Below, piece by piece: positions 1 through 6,566 of a DNA stretch of 39,898 bases. The notes under the pieces were generated by a model. It made no database searches, was not told where the DNA came from, and saw nothing but the letters and a program-made list of their open reading frames with translations. Numbering within the stretch: position 1 is the first letter of the stretch; each line of letters begins with the position of its first letter. The DNA comes from Deinococcus hopiensis KR-140 (GTDB taxonomy: Bacteria; Deinococcota; Deinococci; Deinococcales; Deinococcaceae): assembly GCA_943327755.2 (NCBI GenBank), contig CALPYF020000039.1, positions 1 to 39,898 on the forward strand, in the 5' to 3' direction. Both the position numbers and the translations under genes were made by a program.

Positions 1-1
1 C

Positions 2-952
2 CCTGACTTTCCCACTGACCCCCACGCGGCCCCGACCGGGGAAGCGCCTGAATTCGACCTGACCTCCACCGACCTCACCCCCGAATCCGGGGAGACCCTC
101 TCACACGTGCCGGTCCTGGCGGACGAGGTGCTGGAGATGCTCCAGCCCGCGCCGGGCAAGGTGTTCGTGGACGGCACCCTGGGCGGCGCCGGGCACACGG
201 GGCTGCTGCTCGCGGCGGGCGCGACCGTGTACGGCATCGACCAGGACCCCTACGCCCTGAACCGCGCGCGCGCCGCCAACCCGCACGGCCTGACGGTGCT
301 GGAAGGCAACTACCGCGATATGGCCTCGCTCCTGTCCGCGGTGGGCGTGACGCAGGTCGACGGCATCCTGCTCGACATCGGCGTGAGTTCCTTCCAGCTG
401 GACGACACCGCCCGCGGCTTCTCGTACCACACCGAGGCGCCGCTGGACATGCGCATGAGCCAGTCCGGCGAGAGCGCCGCCGACGTGGTCAACGAGTACG
501 ACGCCGAGGAACTGGCGTCCATCATCTACGAGTACGGCGAGGACCGCCTGTCGCGCCGCATCGCCCGCGCCATCATCGCCGCGCGCGAGCAGGCGCCCAT
601 CGAGACAACCGTGCAGCTCGCCGACATCGTCAAGCGGGCGTACCCCGGCTTCTCGAAGGGCATCCACCCTGCCCGGCGCACCTTCCAGGCGCTGCGGATC
701 CACGTGAACGACGAACTTGGCGCGCTGCGCGACGGGCTGGCCGCCGCCGAGACGCTGCTCACCCCGGGCGGGCGGCTGGCGGTCATCAGTTTCCACTCGC
801 TGGAGGACCGCATCGTCAAGCGGTTCCTGCTGGGGAGCGAGACCCTGGAACCCCTCACGAAACGGCCCGTGATCGCCACCGAGGAGGAGCAGGCCACCAA
901 CCCCCGCGCCCGCAGCGCCAAACTGCGCGGCGCCCAGCGGGTGGGCGCATGA
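2..952 (+). CDS. rsmH: 16S rRNA (cytosine(1402)-N(4))-methyltransferase RsmH, 5'-partial
   Basis: RsmH (MraW) uses S-adenosylmethionine to N4-methylate C1402 of 16S rRNA in the ribosomal P site. The SAM-binding motif DGTLGGAGH appears shortly after the N-terminus, followed by GIDQDP. The family-typical LLDIGVSS, a FQALRIHVN segment and SFHSLEDR near the C-terminus are all present. A GTG at 107 with GGGGAG upstream could serve as start, but it would begin inside the conserved N-terminal HVPVL motif. The frame is open to the left edge with no ATG, GTG or TTG between 2 and 106, so the true start most likely lies outside the window and the protein carries an acidic, proline-rich N-terminal extension. 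Its stop overlaps the next gene (ATGA at 949), as in a dcw cluster. Confidence 0.93.
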   Translation, partial: PDFPTDPHAAPTGEAPEFDLTSTDLTPESGETLSHVPVLADEVLEMLQPAPGKVFVDGTLGGAGHTGLLLAAGATVYGIDQDPYALNRARAANPHGLTVLEGNYRDMASLLSAVGVTQVDGILLDIGVSSFQLDDTARGFSYHTEAPLDMRMSQSGESAADVVNEYDAEELASIIYEYGEDRLSRRIARAIIAAREQAPIETTVQLADIVKRAYPGFSKGIHPARRTFQALRIHVNDELGALRDGLAAAETLLTPGGRLAVISFHSLEDRIVKRFLLGSETLEPLTKRPVIATEEEQATNPRARSAKLRGAQRVGA

Positions 953-1359
953 AACGCCGCCTGAACCTGCCGCAGTGGAGCGGCGCCTCCACGGGCCTGA
1001 CCCGGCCGGACCTGGACCTGACGCTGCCCACCTGGCGCGCCCGGGCCGTGCGGTACCTGCTGATCTACGTGGCACTCGTCGTGGCGCTGATCAGCGTCCG
1101 GGCCTCGACCAGTGGCGTGCGGCCCGCGCTGCGCGAGGCGCAGCAGCAGGAGCAGACCCTGATCACCCAGCGGGACAATCTGGCGCTGCAACTGCAGGCG
1201 CTGGAAACGCCCCAGCGGATCGGGGAATGGGCGCGCGCCAACGGCATGCAGCTGTTCGCCGTGGCGCCGAAATCGACCGCTGACCTGACGGGCCTGCCGG
1301 ACGTGCCGCTCCCGACTCCAGCACCACGCCGCGTGGAGGTGAAGACCCAGTGGAAGTGA
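949..1359 (+). CDS. FtsL-like septum protein
   Basis: A 136-residue bitopic membrane protein. A basic cytoplasmic N-terminus is followed by one transmembrane helix at about residues 34-51. Next comes a Gln/Glu-rich heptad stretch (about 58-87) that should form a coiled coil, then a short conserved-looking IGEWARANGM segment of the kind seen in FtsL/DivIC proteins. Size, topology and position between rsmH and ftsI match FtsL, a divisome component that pairs with FtsB. Sequence conservation in this family is low, so the name rests mostly on context and topology. The start overlaps the rsmH stop by 4 bp, and its own end overlaps the next start by 10 bp, suggesting translational coupling. Confidence 0.75.
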   Translation: MKRRLNLPQWSGASTGLTRPDLDLTLPTWRARAVRYLLIYVALVVALISVRASTSGVRPALREAQQQEQTLITQRDNLALQLQALETPQRIGEWARANGMQLFAVAPKSTADLTGLPDVPLPTPAPRRVEVKTQWK

Positions 1360-2687
1360 AGATCCGGACCCGCTCGGCCCTGATGCGTCTGATCGCACTG
1401 GCCATGTTCCTGACGCTCGTCTGGGCGTACGCGCAGCTGGAGTGGGGCGCGCCGCAGGGCGTGCGGCAACGGGCGGTGCAGGCGCGCGGCTCGATCCTGT
1501 CGGCCGACGGCCGGGTGCTGGCCACCAGCGTGAACGGCAAGCGGGTCTACCCGCAGGGCACCCTGGCCGGGCAGATCGTGGGCATGATGGGCGACACCGA
1601 GGGACTCGAGGGACTCGAGGCGGCCTACAACGGGCCGCTGACGTCCGGGCAGAACCTGAAGCTGACGCTGGATTCACAGATCCAGGCGGCGGCGGAATCC
1701 GCCCTGAACAAGGTTGTGCCGGAACACCAGGGAGAGTACGGTTCGGTGATGGTTCTCGAGACCCGCACTGGGCGCGTGCTGGCGGCCGCGACCTACCCGG
1801 CTTTCAACCCGAACGACTGGCGGCAGTTCAGTCAGGAACAGCGGCGCAACCGGCCCTTTATCGACCAGTTCGAGCCCGGATCTACCATCAAGGCGCTGGT
1901 GGTGGCCGCGGCCCTGAACGAGGGCCTGACCACGCCGAACACGCTGTACAGCACCCCCATGAGCCGCTTCGTGGGAGGCCGCTGGGGCAGCCGCATCGGG
2001 GACGCCGTGGCGCACCCGTCGACCCTGACCACGCAGGGCATCCTGCGGTACAGCAGCAACGTCGGGATGACGCACATCGTGGAGCATTTCGACCCCAAGC
2101 GGATGCGCGAGTACCTCGCTCAGTACGGATTCGGGCAGAAGGTGGCGCTTCCCGTGGTGCCGTCCGGTCGTGGCATCCTCAAGCCGCTCGAGCAGTGGGG
2201 CGAGCTGGTGCGGGCCACGAATGCCTTCGGACAGGGCATGAGCAGCACCAACCTGCAACTCGTGTCCGCATTCAATGTGCTGGCGAATGACGGGCAGTAC
2301 GTGGCGCCCCGCCTGATCGAGGGTTCTGGCGGTCTGGAACGGCGCAACGTGCTGCGGCCCGAGGTGGCGCGTTCCACTCGTCAACTGCTGTTGAACGTCG
2401 TGAACGAGGGAATTTTCCATGCCGCCGGTATCAAGGGCTATGACCTTGCCGGGAAGACCGGGACGGCGCAGGTGGTCGTGGACGGTCGGTACTCCAGCAC
2501 GATCTACGACAGTGTGTTTGCGGGGTTCCTGCCGGCAGAGGCGCCACGGGTGACGATCACGGTCATGGTGCACGGGGCAAAGCAGCGGCATCACGGCTCG
2601 CAGCTGGCTGCGCCGATCTTCCGTGAGGTGTCGGCGCAGGTGCTCTCGTCCTGGGGGGCGACGCCACATACCGATACTGCTCCATGA
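1350..2687 (+). CDS. ftsI: Septal peptidoglycan transpeptidase FtsI / class B PBP, short form
   Basis: A class B penicillin-binding protein that cross-links septal peptidoglycan in the periplasm. It has one N-terminal membrane anchor (about residues 12-30). The transpeptidase domain carries the catalytic SxxK (STIK, 178-181), the SxN motif (SSN, 235-237) and KTG (KTGT, 369-372). At 445 residues it is clearly shorter than typical FtsI (about 550-600). The missing part is the N-terminal dimerisation/pedestal region: GRVLATS at about 54-60 is followed almost at once by the YPQG...GLEGLE segment, which is normally about a hundred residues further on. The start is GTG at 1350, inside the upstream gene. 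The gene ends the dcw segment; no mur genes follow in the window. Confidence 0.9.
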   Translation: MEVKIRTRSALMRLIALAMFLTLVWAYAQLEWGAPQGVRQRAVQARGSILSADGRVLATSVNGKRVYPQGTLAGQIVGMMGDTEGLEGLEAAYNGPLTSGQNLKLTLDSQIQAAAESALNKVVPEHQGEYGSVMVLETRTGRVLAAATYPAFNPNDWRQFSQEQRRNRPFIDQFEPGSTIKALVVAAALNEGLTTPNTLYSTPMSRFVGGRWGSRIGDAVAHPSTLTTQGILRYSSNVGMTHIVEHFDPKRMREYLAQYGFGQKVALPVVPSGRGILKPLEQWGELVRATNAFGQGMSSTNLQLVSAFNVLANDGQYVAPRLIEGSGGLERRNVLRPEVARSTRQLLLNVVNEGIFHAAGIKGYDLAGKTGTAQVVVDGRYSSTIYDSVFAGFLPAEAPRVTITVMVHGAKQRHHGSQLAAPIFREVSAQVLSSWGATPHTDTAP

Positions 2688-3135
2688 GTGTAGGGTGAGA
2701 CATCGTGTGGAGATCGGGGCTGTCGCAGCGGCGACTTGAGTTGGACTCACCGTTTCTCAGGAACGTTTTGTAATTCAAGACACTAAATCTAAGGCTGGCG
2801 TATCCGGAGAGCCCGGGCGCCGGCCAGTTTTCTGTTGTGACCGAACGCATACGGTGAGAAACTAAATGAGAGGATTAGAACTTATCTCATAGAGCAATTA
2901 TCGTTAAATACAGCAGATAAAAATACTTTTATACCAAGTCAAAAAATAATTGGTATTTATAATGAGTTCATAAAGATGAATATCTCAAAAAACTCCCATC
3001 TGAGCCCCTTACGCTCATTCCCAGTTCGAGGTCAATCTTCACGCCCCGACGTCCGTTCCGCACAGAGGGAACACCGCAGTACACCTCACCCCACCACAGC
3101 CAGGCATGCCCGCCGCATGCCTGACAGGAGAGTTC
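2688..3135. other. Gene-free interval with an AT-rich island
   Basis: No convincing gene is present. From about 2760 to 2995 the composition falls well below the GC of the surroundings, with runs such as AAAAATA and TTTATAAT. Inverted repeats seen are ATACCAA/TTGGTAT (2931-2937 with 2950-2956), ATGAGA/TCTCAT (2866-2871 with 2885-2890) and GTTTCTCA/TGAGAAAC (2752-2759 with 2855-2862). A perfect TATAAT lies at 2958-2963 and could be a -10 box for the downstream gene, without a good -35. Possible explanations are a decayed mobile element or a regulatory region; no transposase fragment was recognised. Confidence 0.6.
3101..3123 (+). promoter_or_regulatory. Perfect hairpin just before the RBS of the 3D-domain gene
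   Basis: CAGGCATGC (3101-3109) and GCATGCCTG (3115-3123) form a perfect 9-bp stem with a 5-nt loop. The stem ends two bases before the Shine-Dalgarno AGGAG (3126-3130) of the gene starting at 3136. If the leader is transcribed, the stem could affect ribosome access or mRNA stability. The function is inferred from position only. Confidence 0.45.
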
Positions 3136-3708
3136 ATGGTTCAAGTTTTCACCCGCCGACTGCGCGCCCTCGTGGTGACCCTGCTCGGCGTTGCCGGAGC
3201 AACCCCCGCCCTGCCCGCCAGCACGCTCGCCACGGACGCCGTCCGCGACGCCCTGACCCAGACCGCCCCCGCGCAGAGCAGCGCCCAGCAGGCCGCGCAG
3301 GATCAGGCCGCGCAGAACCGCGCCGCGGGCATCGCCGCCACCCAGCAGGCCAGCGACACCGTCGCCTACACCCCCATCCGGGGCAAGACGGCCATTGCAC
3401 GCAGCACCGCCTACAACAGCACCCCCGGCCAGACCGACGCCACGCCGTTCATCACCGCGACCGGCACCCGCACCCGCCCCGGCGTGATCGCGCTGTCCCG
3501 CGACCTCCTGCGCGTCTTTCCCTACGGCACCCGCGTGATCATCGAGGACCTGAGCGGCAAGTACAGCAGCATGCTCAAGAACCGCGTGTTCATCGTCGAG
3601 GACACCATGGCCGCCCGCAAGACCAACTCGGTGGACGTCTGGATGCCCACCCGCAGTGAGGCCCTGAACTGGGGCGCCCGGCAGATCCGCATCACCGCCG
3701 TCCGCTGA
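3136..3708 (+). CDS. Exported 3D-domain protein
   Basis: A 190-residue protein with an N-terminal signal peptide (basic FTRRLR, hydrophobic core, PALPA before the likely cleavage site). An Ala/Gln-rich linker follows. The C-terminal half resembles the 3D domain named for three conserved aspartates: TPGQTD, TATGTRTRPGVIALSRDLL, FPYGTRVII, then VEDTM and VDVWM. Such domains occur in MltA-type lytic transglycosylases and Rpf/YocH-like wall enzymes, so a role in peptidoglycan turnover is plausible but not shown. ATG 3136 is chosen over an in-frame ATG at 3106 because AGGAG lies 5 nt before it and the signal peptide begins there. It is monocistronic, with a strong terminator downstream. Confidence 0.8.
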   Translation: MVQVFTRRLRALVVTLLGVAGATPALPASTLATDAVRDALTQTAPAQSSAQQAAQDQAAQNRAAGIAATQQASDTVAYTPIRGKTAIARSTAYNSTPGQTDATPFITATGTRTRPGVIALSRDLLRVFPYGTRVIIEDLSGKYSSMLKNRVFIVEDTMAARKTNSVDVWMPTRSEALNWGARQIRITAVR

Positions 3709-3724
3709 AGCCAGCACACACAGG

Positions 3725-3758
3725 CCGCCGCCCCCACCCCGGGAGCGGCGGTTTTTTT
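3725..3758 (+). terminator. Rho-independent terminator after the 3D-domain gene
   Basis: CCGCCGC (3725-3731) pairs with GCGGCGG (3745-3751), followed directly by seven T (3752-3758). Confidence 0.9.
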
Positions 3759-3785
3759 GTGGCGTGCCCAGTCGGACGGGGGTGC

Positions 3786-3791
3786 TATGCT
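3786..3791 (+). promoter_or_regulatory. -10 box of a probable leaderless transcript (ABC permease)
   Basis: TATGCT ends 8 nt before ATG 3800. No Shine-Dalgarno lies in between, which fits the TANNNT-plus-start arrangement of leaderless Deinococcus mRNAs. Confidence 0.55.
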
Positions 3792-3799
3792 CCGCTGTC

Positions 3800-4972
3800 A
3801 TGACTGCCCCCGACCGGACGCTCGCCTGGACGCTGGCCCGAGCGCACCTGCGCCGCCGCCGCACCCAGAACGTCCTGACCATCCTGGGCATCGCGGTGGG
3901 CGTCATGGCGCTGATCGCCGCGCTGAGCCTCACCAACGGATTCACCCGCGCCCTGATCAGCGCCACCCTGCGGGCCAGCCCACACCTGAGCGTCACCGCC
4001 TACACGCCCAGCGGCCCCAGCCCGGACCTGGAGCAGGCCATCCGCGCCGACGGGCGCGTGCAGGCCTTCACGCCGTTCCTGGCCGACAAGGGCCTCCTGA
4101 CCCGCCCCGCCAGCGACGGGCGGGCCGCCGGCGTGGACTTCACCACGCTGTTCGGCGTGAGCCGTGACGCCGCGCGGGTACTGGACCTGCCCCCCGAGGA
4201 ACGCCTGATCCTGGGCACCCTGAAAGACGGCGAGGTCATGCTGGGCGCCGCCCTGGCCCGCAGCGTCGGCGCGTTCAGCGGCGAGGAGGTCCGCCTGCTG
4301 AACAGTAGCCAGCGCCGCACCACCCTGAAGGTCCGGGGCGTGTTCCAGACCGGCAACTACCTGATCGACTCCGCGTACGCCTTCACGAACCTGAAGACGC
4401 TGCAACAGCTGCAGGGGACCACGACCATCACCGGGTACCAGCTGCGCCTGTTCAACCCGGACCTCGCCCCCCGCGTCGGGGAGGACCTGACCCGCACCCG
4501 CGCGTACGCAGCGCTGCCCTGGCAGAGCCTGTACGGCACGCTGCTCGACCAGCTGGCTCTGCAGAAGCGGGTCATCGCGTTCGTGGTCCTGCTGATCGTG
4601 GTCGTCGCGGCGTTCGGCATCGCCAACGTCCTGACGCTGGCCGTGTTCGAGAAGACCCAGGAGATCGCCATCCTGCGGGCCATCGGCGCCACCCGCGCCC
4701 TGATCACCCGCGTGTTCCTGATCGAGGGCCTGATCCTGGGCTTCGGCGGCCTGCTGCTGGGCAACGTCCTGGGACTGGCCATCAGCGCGTACTTCACTGT
4801 CAGGCCCTTCACGCTGCCCGGCGACCTGTACTTCATCACTACCCTGCCGGTCGAGGTGAAACTCACCGATATCCTCGCCGTGAACGCCATCGGCCTGACC
4901 ACCACCCTGCTCGCCGCGCTGATCCCCGCCCGGCGCGCCGCGAGCGTGGAACCTGGCCGAATCATCCGCTGA
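3800..4972 (+). CDS. ABC transporter permease, MacB/LolC-FtsX type
   Basis: A 390-residue membrane protein with the MacB/LolCDE permease plan. One N-terminal helix (TILGIAVGVMALIAALSLTNGF) is followed by a large extracytoplasmic domain (about residues 50-255). Three C-terminal helices form the FtsX domain (VIAFVVLLIVVVAAFGIANVL, IEGLILGFGGLLLGNVLGLAI, ILAVNAIGLTTTLLAALIPARRA). The segment EIAILRAIGATRALITRVFLIEG matches the coupling region of these permeases, and the protein ends with RRAASVEPGRIIR, typical of the family. Such permeases pair with a LolD/MacB ATPase to move lipoproteins or other substrates across the envelope. No ATPase gene is adjacent, so the partner must be encoded elsewhere. 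The start is ATG 3800, eight bases after a -10 box. Confidence 0.85.
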   Translation: MTAPDRTLAWTLARAHLRRRRTQNVLTILGIAVGVMALIAALSLTNGFTRALISATLRASPHLSVTAYTPSGPSPDLEQAIRADGRVQAFTPFLADKGLLTRPASDGRAAGVDFTTLFGVSRDAARVLDLPPEERLILGTLKDGEVMLGAALARSVGAFSGEEVRLLNSSQRRTTLKVRGVFQTGNYLIDSAYAFTNLKTLQQLQGTTTITGYQLRLFNPDLAPRVGEDLTRTRAYAALPWQSLYGTLLDQLALQKRVIAFVVLLIVVVAAFGIANVLTLAVFEKTQEIAILRAIGATRALITRVFLIEGLILGFGGLLLGNVLGLAISAYFTVRPFTLPGDLYFITTLPVEVKLTDILAVNAIGLTTTLLAALIPARRAASVEPGRIIR

Positions 4973-5012
4973 ACCGCGTCCCCGACCACACCCCCGCCTT
5001 TGCCGCGCGGCC

Positions 5013-5018
5013 TACCAT
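5013..5018 (+). promoter_or_regulatory. -10 box of a probable leaderless transcript (pterin dehydratase)
   Basis: TACCAT lies 7 nt before ATG 5026, with no Shine-Dalgarno between them. Confidence 0.5.
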
Positions 5019-5025
5019 GCCGGGT

Positions 5026-5379
5026 ATGGCGTACGACCCCCGCATCAGCTATGACCCCACCCGCAAACTGACCGACGGCGACGTCCTTCAAGCCAAGCCC
5101 GACGGCTGGTGGGGCGACTCCGGGAAGCTCTACCGCGACTATCCCTTCCAGAACTTCATGGAGGGCGTGAATTTCGCCGTGCGCGTCGCGCAGCAGGCCG
5201 AGGAACGCGGCCACCACCCGGACATCCACATCCACTACCACTACGTCCGCGTGAACTACTACACCCACGACGCGGGCGGCGTCACCCAGCTCGACCTGGA
5301 CGCCGCCCGCGCCCTGGACGCCCTGCTCGCCGGGGACACCCAGGCCAGAGACCAGCAGGCCGGAGACGAGCAGGCTTGA
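5026..5379 (+). CDS. 4a-hydroxytetrahydrobiopterin dehydratase (PCD/DCoH family)
   Basis: A 117-residue protein of the pterin-4a-carbinolamine dehydratase family, which dehydrates 4a-hydroxy-tetrahydropterin after aromatic amino acid hydroxylation and may also act in molybdopterin or other pterin chemistry. The signature is complete: the aromatic FQNFMEGVNFAVRVAQQAEE helix, then HHP (63-65), a Tyr-rich strand, TH (80-81), and D90 in QLDLDAARALD. The C-terminal tail (about 103-117) is Gln/Asp-rich and variable. ATG 5026 is chosen over ATG 5017 because the latter overlaps the -10 box. The stop codon overlaps the start of the thioesterase gene (TTGA), so the two are probably co-translated. No phenylalanine hydroxylase gene is in the window. 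Confidence 0.85.
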   Translation: MAYDPRISYDPTRKLTDGDVLQAKPDGWWGDSGKLYRDYPFQNFMEGVNFAVRVAQQAEERGHHPDIHIHYHYVRVNYYTHDAGGVTQLDLDAARALDALLAGDTQARDQQAGDEQA

Positions 5380-5849
5380 AGCTCCGCATTCCCGACGCGG
5401 ACGTCCTGTGGGCGGACCTGCCCGACACGCGCCGCCACGAGCAGACCGTCACCGTGCAGCCCGGCGACTTGGACGACCTGCACCACGTGAACAACACCGT
5501 GTACCTCGCGTGGTGCGAGCAGGTGGCCCGCGAACACGCCCTGCGCCTGGGCATGGGCACCGAGGCCCTGAGCGCGCTGGGCGCCGTGCCCGTCGCGCGG
5601 CAGCACATCATCACGTACCACCGCCCCGCCCTGCTGGGCGATCAGGTACGGGTCCGCACCGCGCTGACCCTGCACGCCGGGGTCCGCAGCGTCCGCGCCT
5701 ACGCTCTGGACCGCGTGAACCCCGGCGACCCCGAGGGCGGCGTGCGCCTCGCCGAATGCCAGACCGAATGGGTCTGGGTGGACCCGCAGTCCGGGCGGCC
5801 CAAACGCGCCCCGGCGCCGGTCAGCGCCGCCTTCGGCTTCGACGGCTGA
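5376..5849 (+). CDS. Acyl-CoA thioesterase, 4HBT hot-dog family
   Basis: A 157-residue hot-dog-fold thioesterase of the 4-hydroxybenzoyl-CoA/YbgC type, expected to hydrolyse an acyl-CoA. The active-site region DLDDLHHVNNTVYLAWCEQ (about 31-49) matches the family pattern DxDxxGHVNNxxY, with His replacing Gly before HVNN. The rest shows the usual strands (QHIITYHRPALLGDQVRVRT and RLAECQTEWVWVD). The start is inferred to be TTG 5376, which overlaps the preceding stop codon; GGAGA lies at 5362-5366 upstream. The open frame continues further upstream through the dehydratase gene, but that part has no family resemblance. The physiological substrate is unknown. Confidence 0.82.
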   Translation: MKLRIPDADVLWADLPDTRRHEQTVTVQPGDLDDLHHVNNTVYLAWCEQVAREHALRLGMGTEALSALGAVPVARQHIITYHRPALLGDQVRVRTALTLHAGVRSVRAYALDRVNPGDPEGGVRLAECQTEWVWVDPQSGRPKRAPAPVSAAFGFDG

Positions 5850-5868
5850 CCCGCCGAACCTCCTGCAC

Positions 5869-6507
5869 CTACAGTGTCCCGGCCCGCAGCAGGATCGCGC
5901 GGGCCGGGGCGCCGTCCACCTCGGCCAGGGGCAGGGGCAGGCACACCAGATCGTACTCGCCGTCCGGGACGCTCTCCAGATTCAGGCTCTCCAGGATGAA
6001 CACCCCCGCGTCCCGGCAGGCTGCGTGCCCCGGCAGGTCCTTGCTGGTCAGGGCGTCCACGCTGGGGCAGTCCGTGCCGATCAGGCGCACGCCGCGCCGC
6101 GCCGCCTCCCGCACGAAGGCCGGGGACAGGGCCGGGAACTCCTCCGGGAAGGCCGCCCAGTGCGCGGGCTGCCCGGTCCGCAGCAGCAGCCTGGGCGCAA
6201 GGGTCTCCGGCAGGCTGTCCAGCACGTCCGCGTGAATCGCCCCGTCGTGGGCGGTCACGCCCAGCACCCGGCAGCGGCCCACGTACACGTCCAGCGGCAC
6301 GTCCTGCAACCTCACCCCGGCGTCGTCGTAATGCCACGGCGCGTCCACGTGCGTCCCGGTGTGCGTGCTCGTGCACAGCTCGCCGGTGTTCACGCTGTCG
6401 CCCGCCGCGATCCGCGCCCCGGGGTTGACCCGGAACGGCGCGTCCCCCGGCCAGTTCGGATGACCGGGCGTGAGGAGGCGGGAGATGTCGTGCGGGAAGG
6501 TCAGCAT
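5869..6507 (-). CDS. kynB: Kynurenine formamidase / cyclase-family hydrolase
   Basis: A 212-residue metal-dependent hydrolase of the cyclase/KynB family. Bacterial KynB hydrolyses N-formylkynurenine to kynurenine and formate in tryptophan breakdown. The metal-binding motif HTGTHVDAPWH (about 49-59) is intact, preceded by the N-terminal ISRLLTPGHPNWPGD typical of KynB. GTDCPSVD (about 148-155) is the second conserved motif. Length is normal. The start is ATG at 6507. On the minus strand TACCCT lies 5 nt before it (plus-strand 6513-6518), suggesting a leaderless transcript. Other kynurenine-pathway genes are absent from the window, so a related cyclase-type function is possible. It is divergent from the BTAD regulator gene, 59 bp away. 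Confidence 0.8.
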   Translation of the reverse strand: MLTFPHDISRLLTPGHPNWPGDAPFRVNPGARIAAGDSVNTGELCTSTHTGTHVDAPWHYDDAGVRLQDVPLDVYVGRCRVLGVTAHDGAIHADVLDSLPETLAPRLLLRTGQPAHWAAFPEEFPALSPAFVREAARRGVRLIGTDCPSVDALTSKDLPGHAACRDAGVFILESLNLESVPDGEYDLVCLPLPLAEVDGAPARAILLRAGTL

Positions 6508-6566
6508 GCCCCAGGGTACCTGCCCGCCGCTTGTTTCATGCGCCCCTCATCCCTGACAATGCACGC

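Noticed and set aside
2976..3659. A plus-strand ORF starting in the AT-rich island
   Set aside because: It runs out of frame through the 3D-domain gene and becomes Arg/Pro/His-rich, a typical shadow; only its first codons lie in unique sequence.
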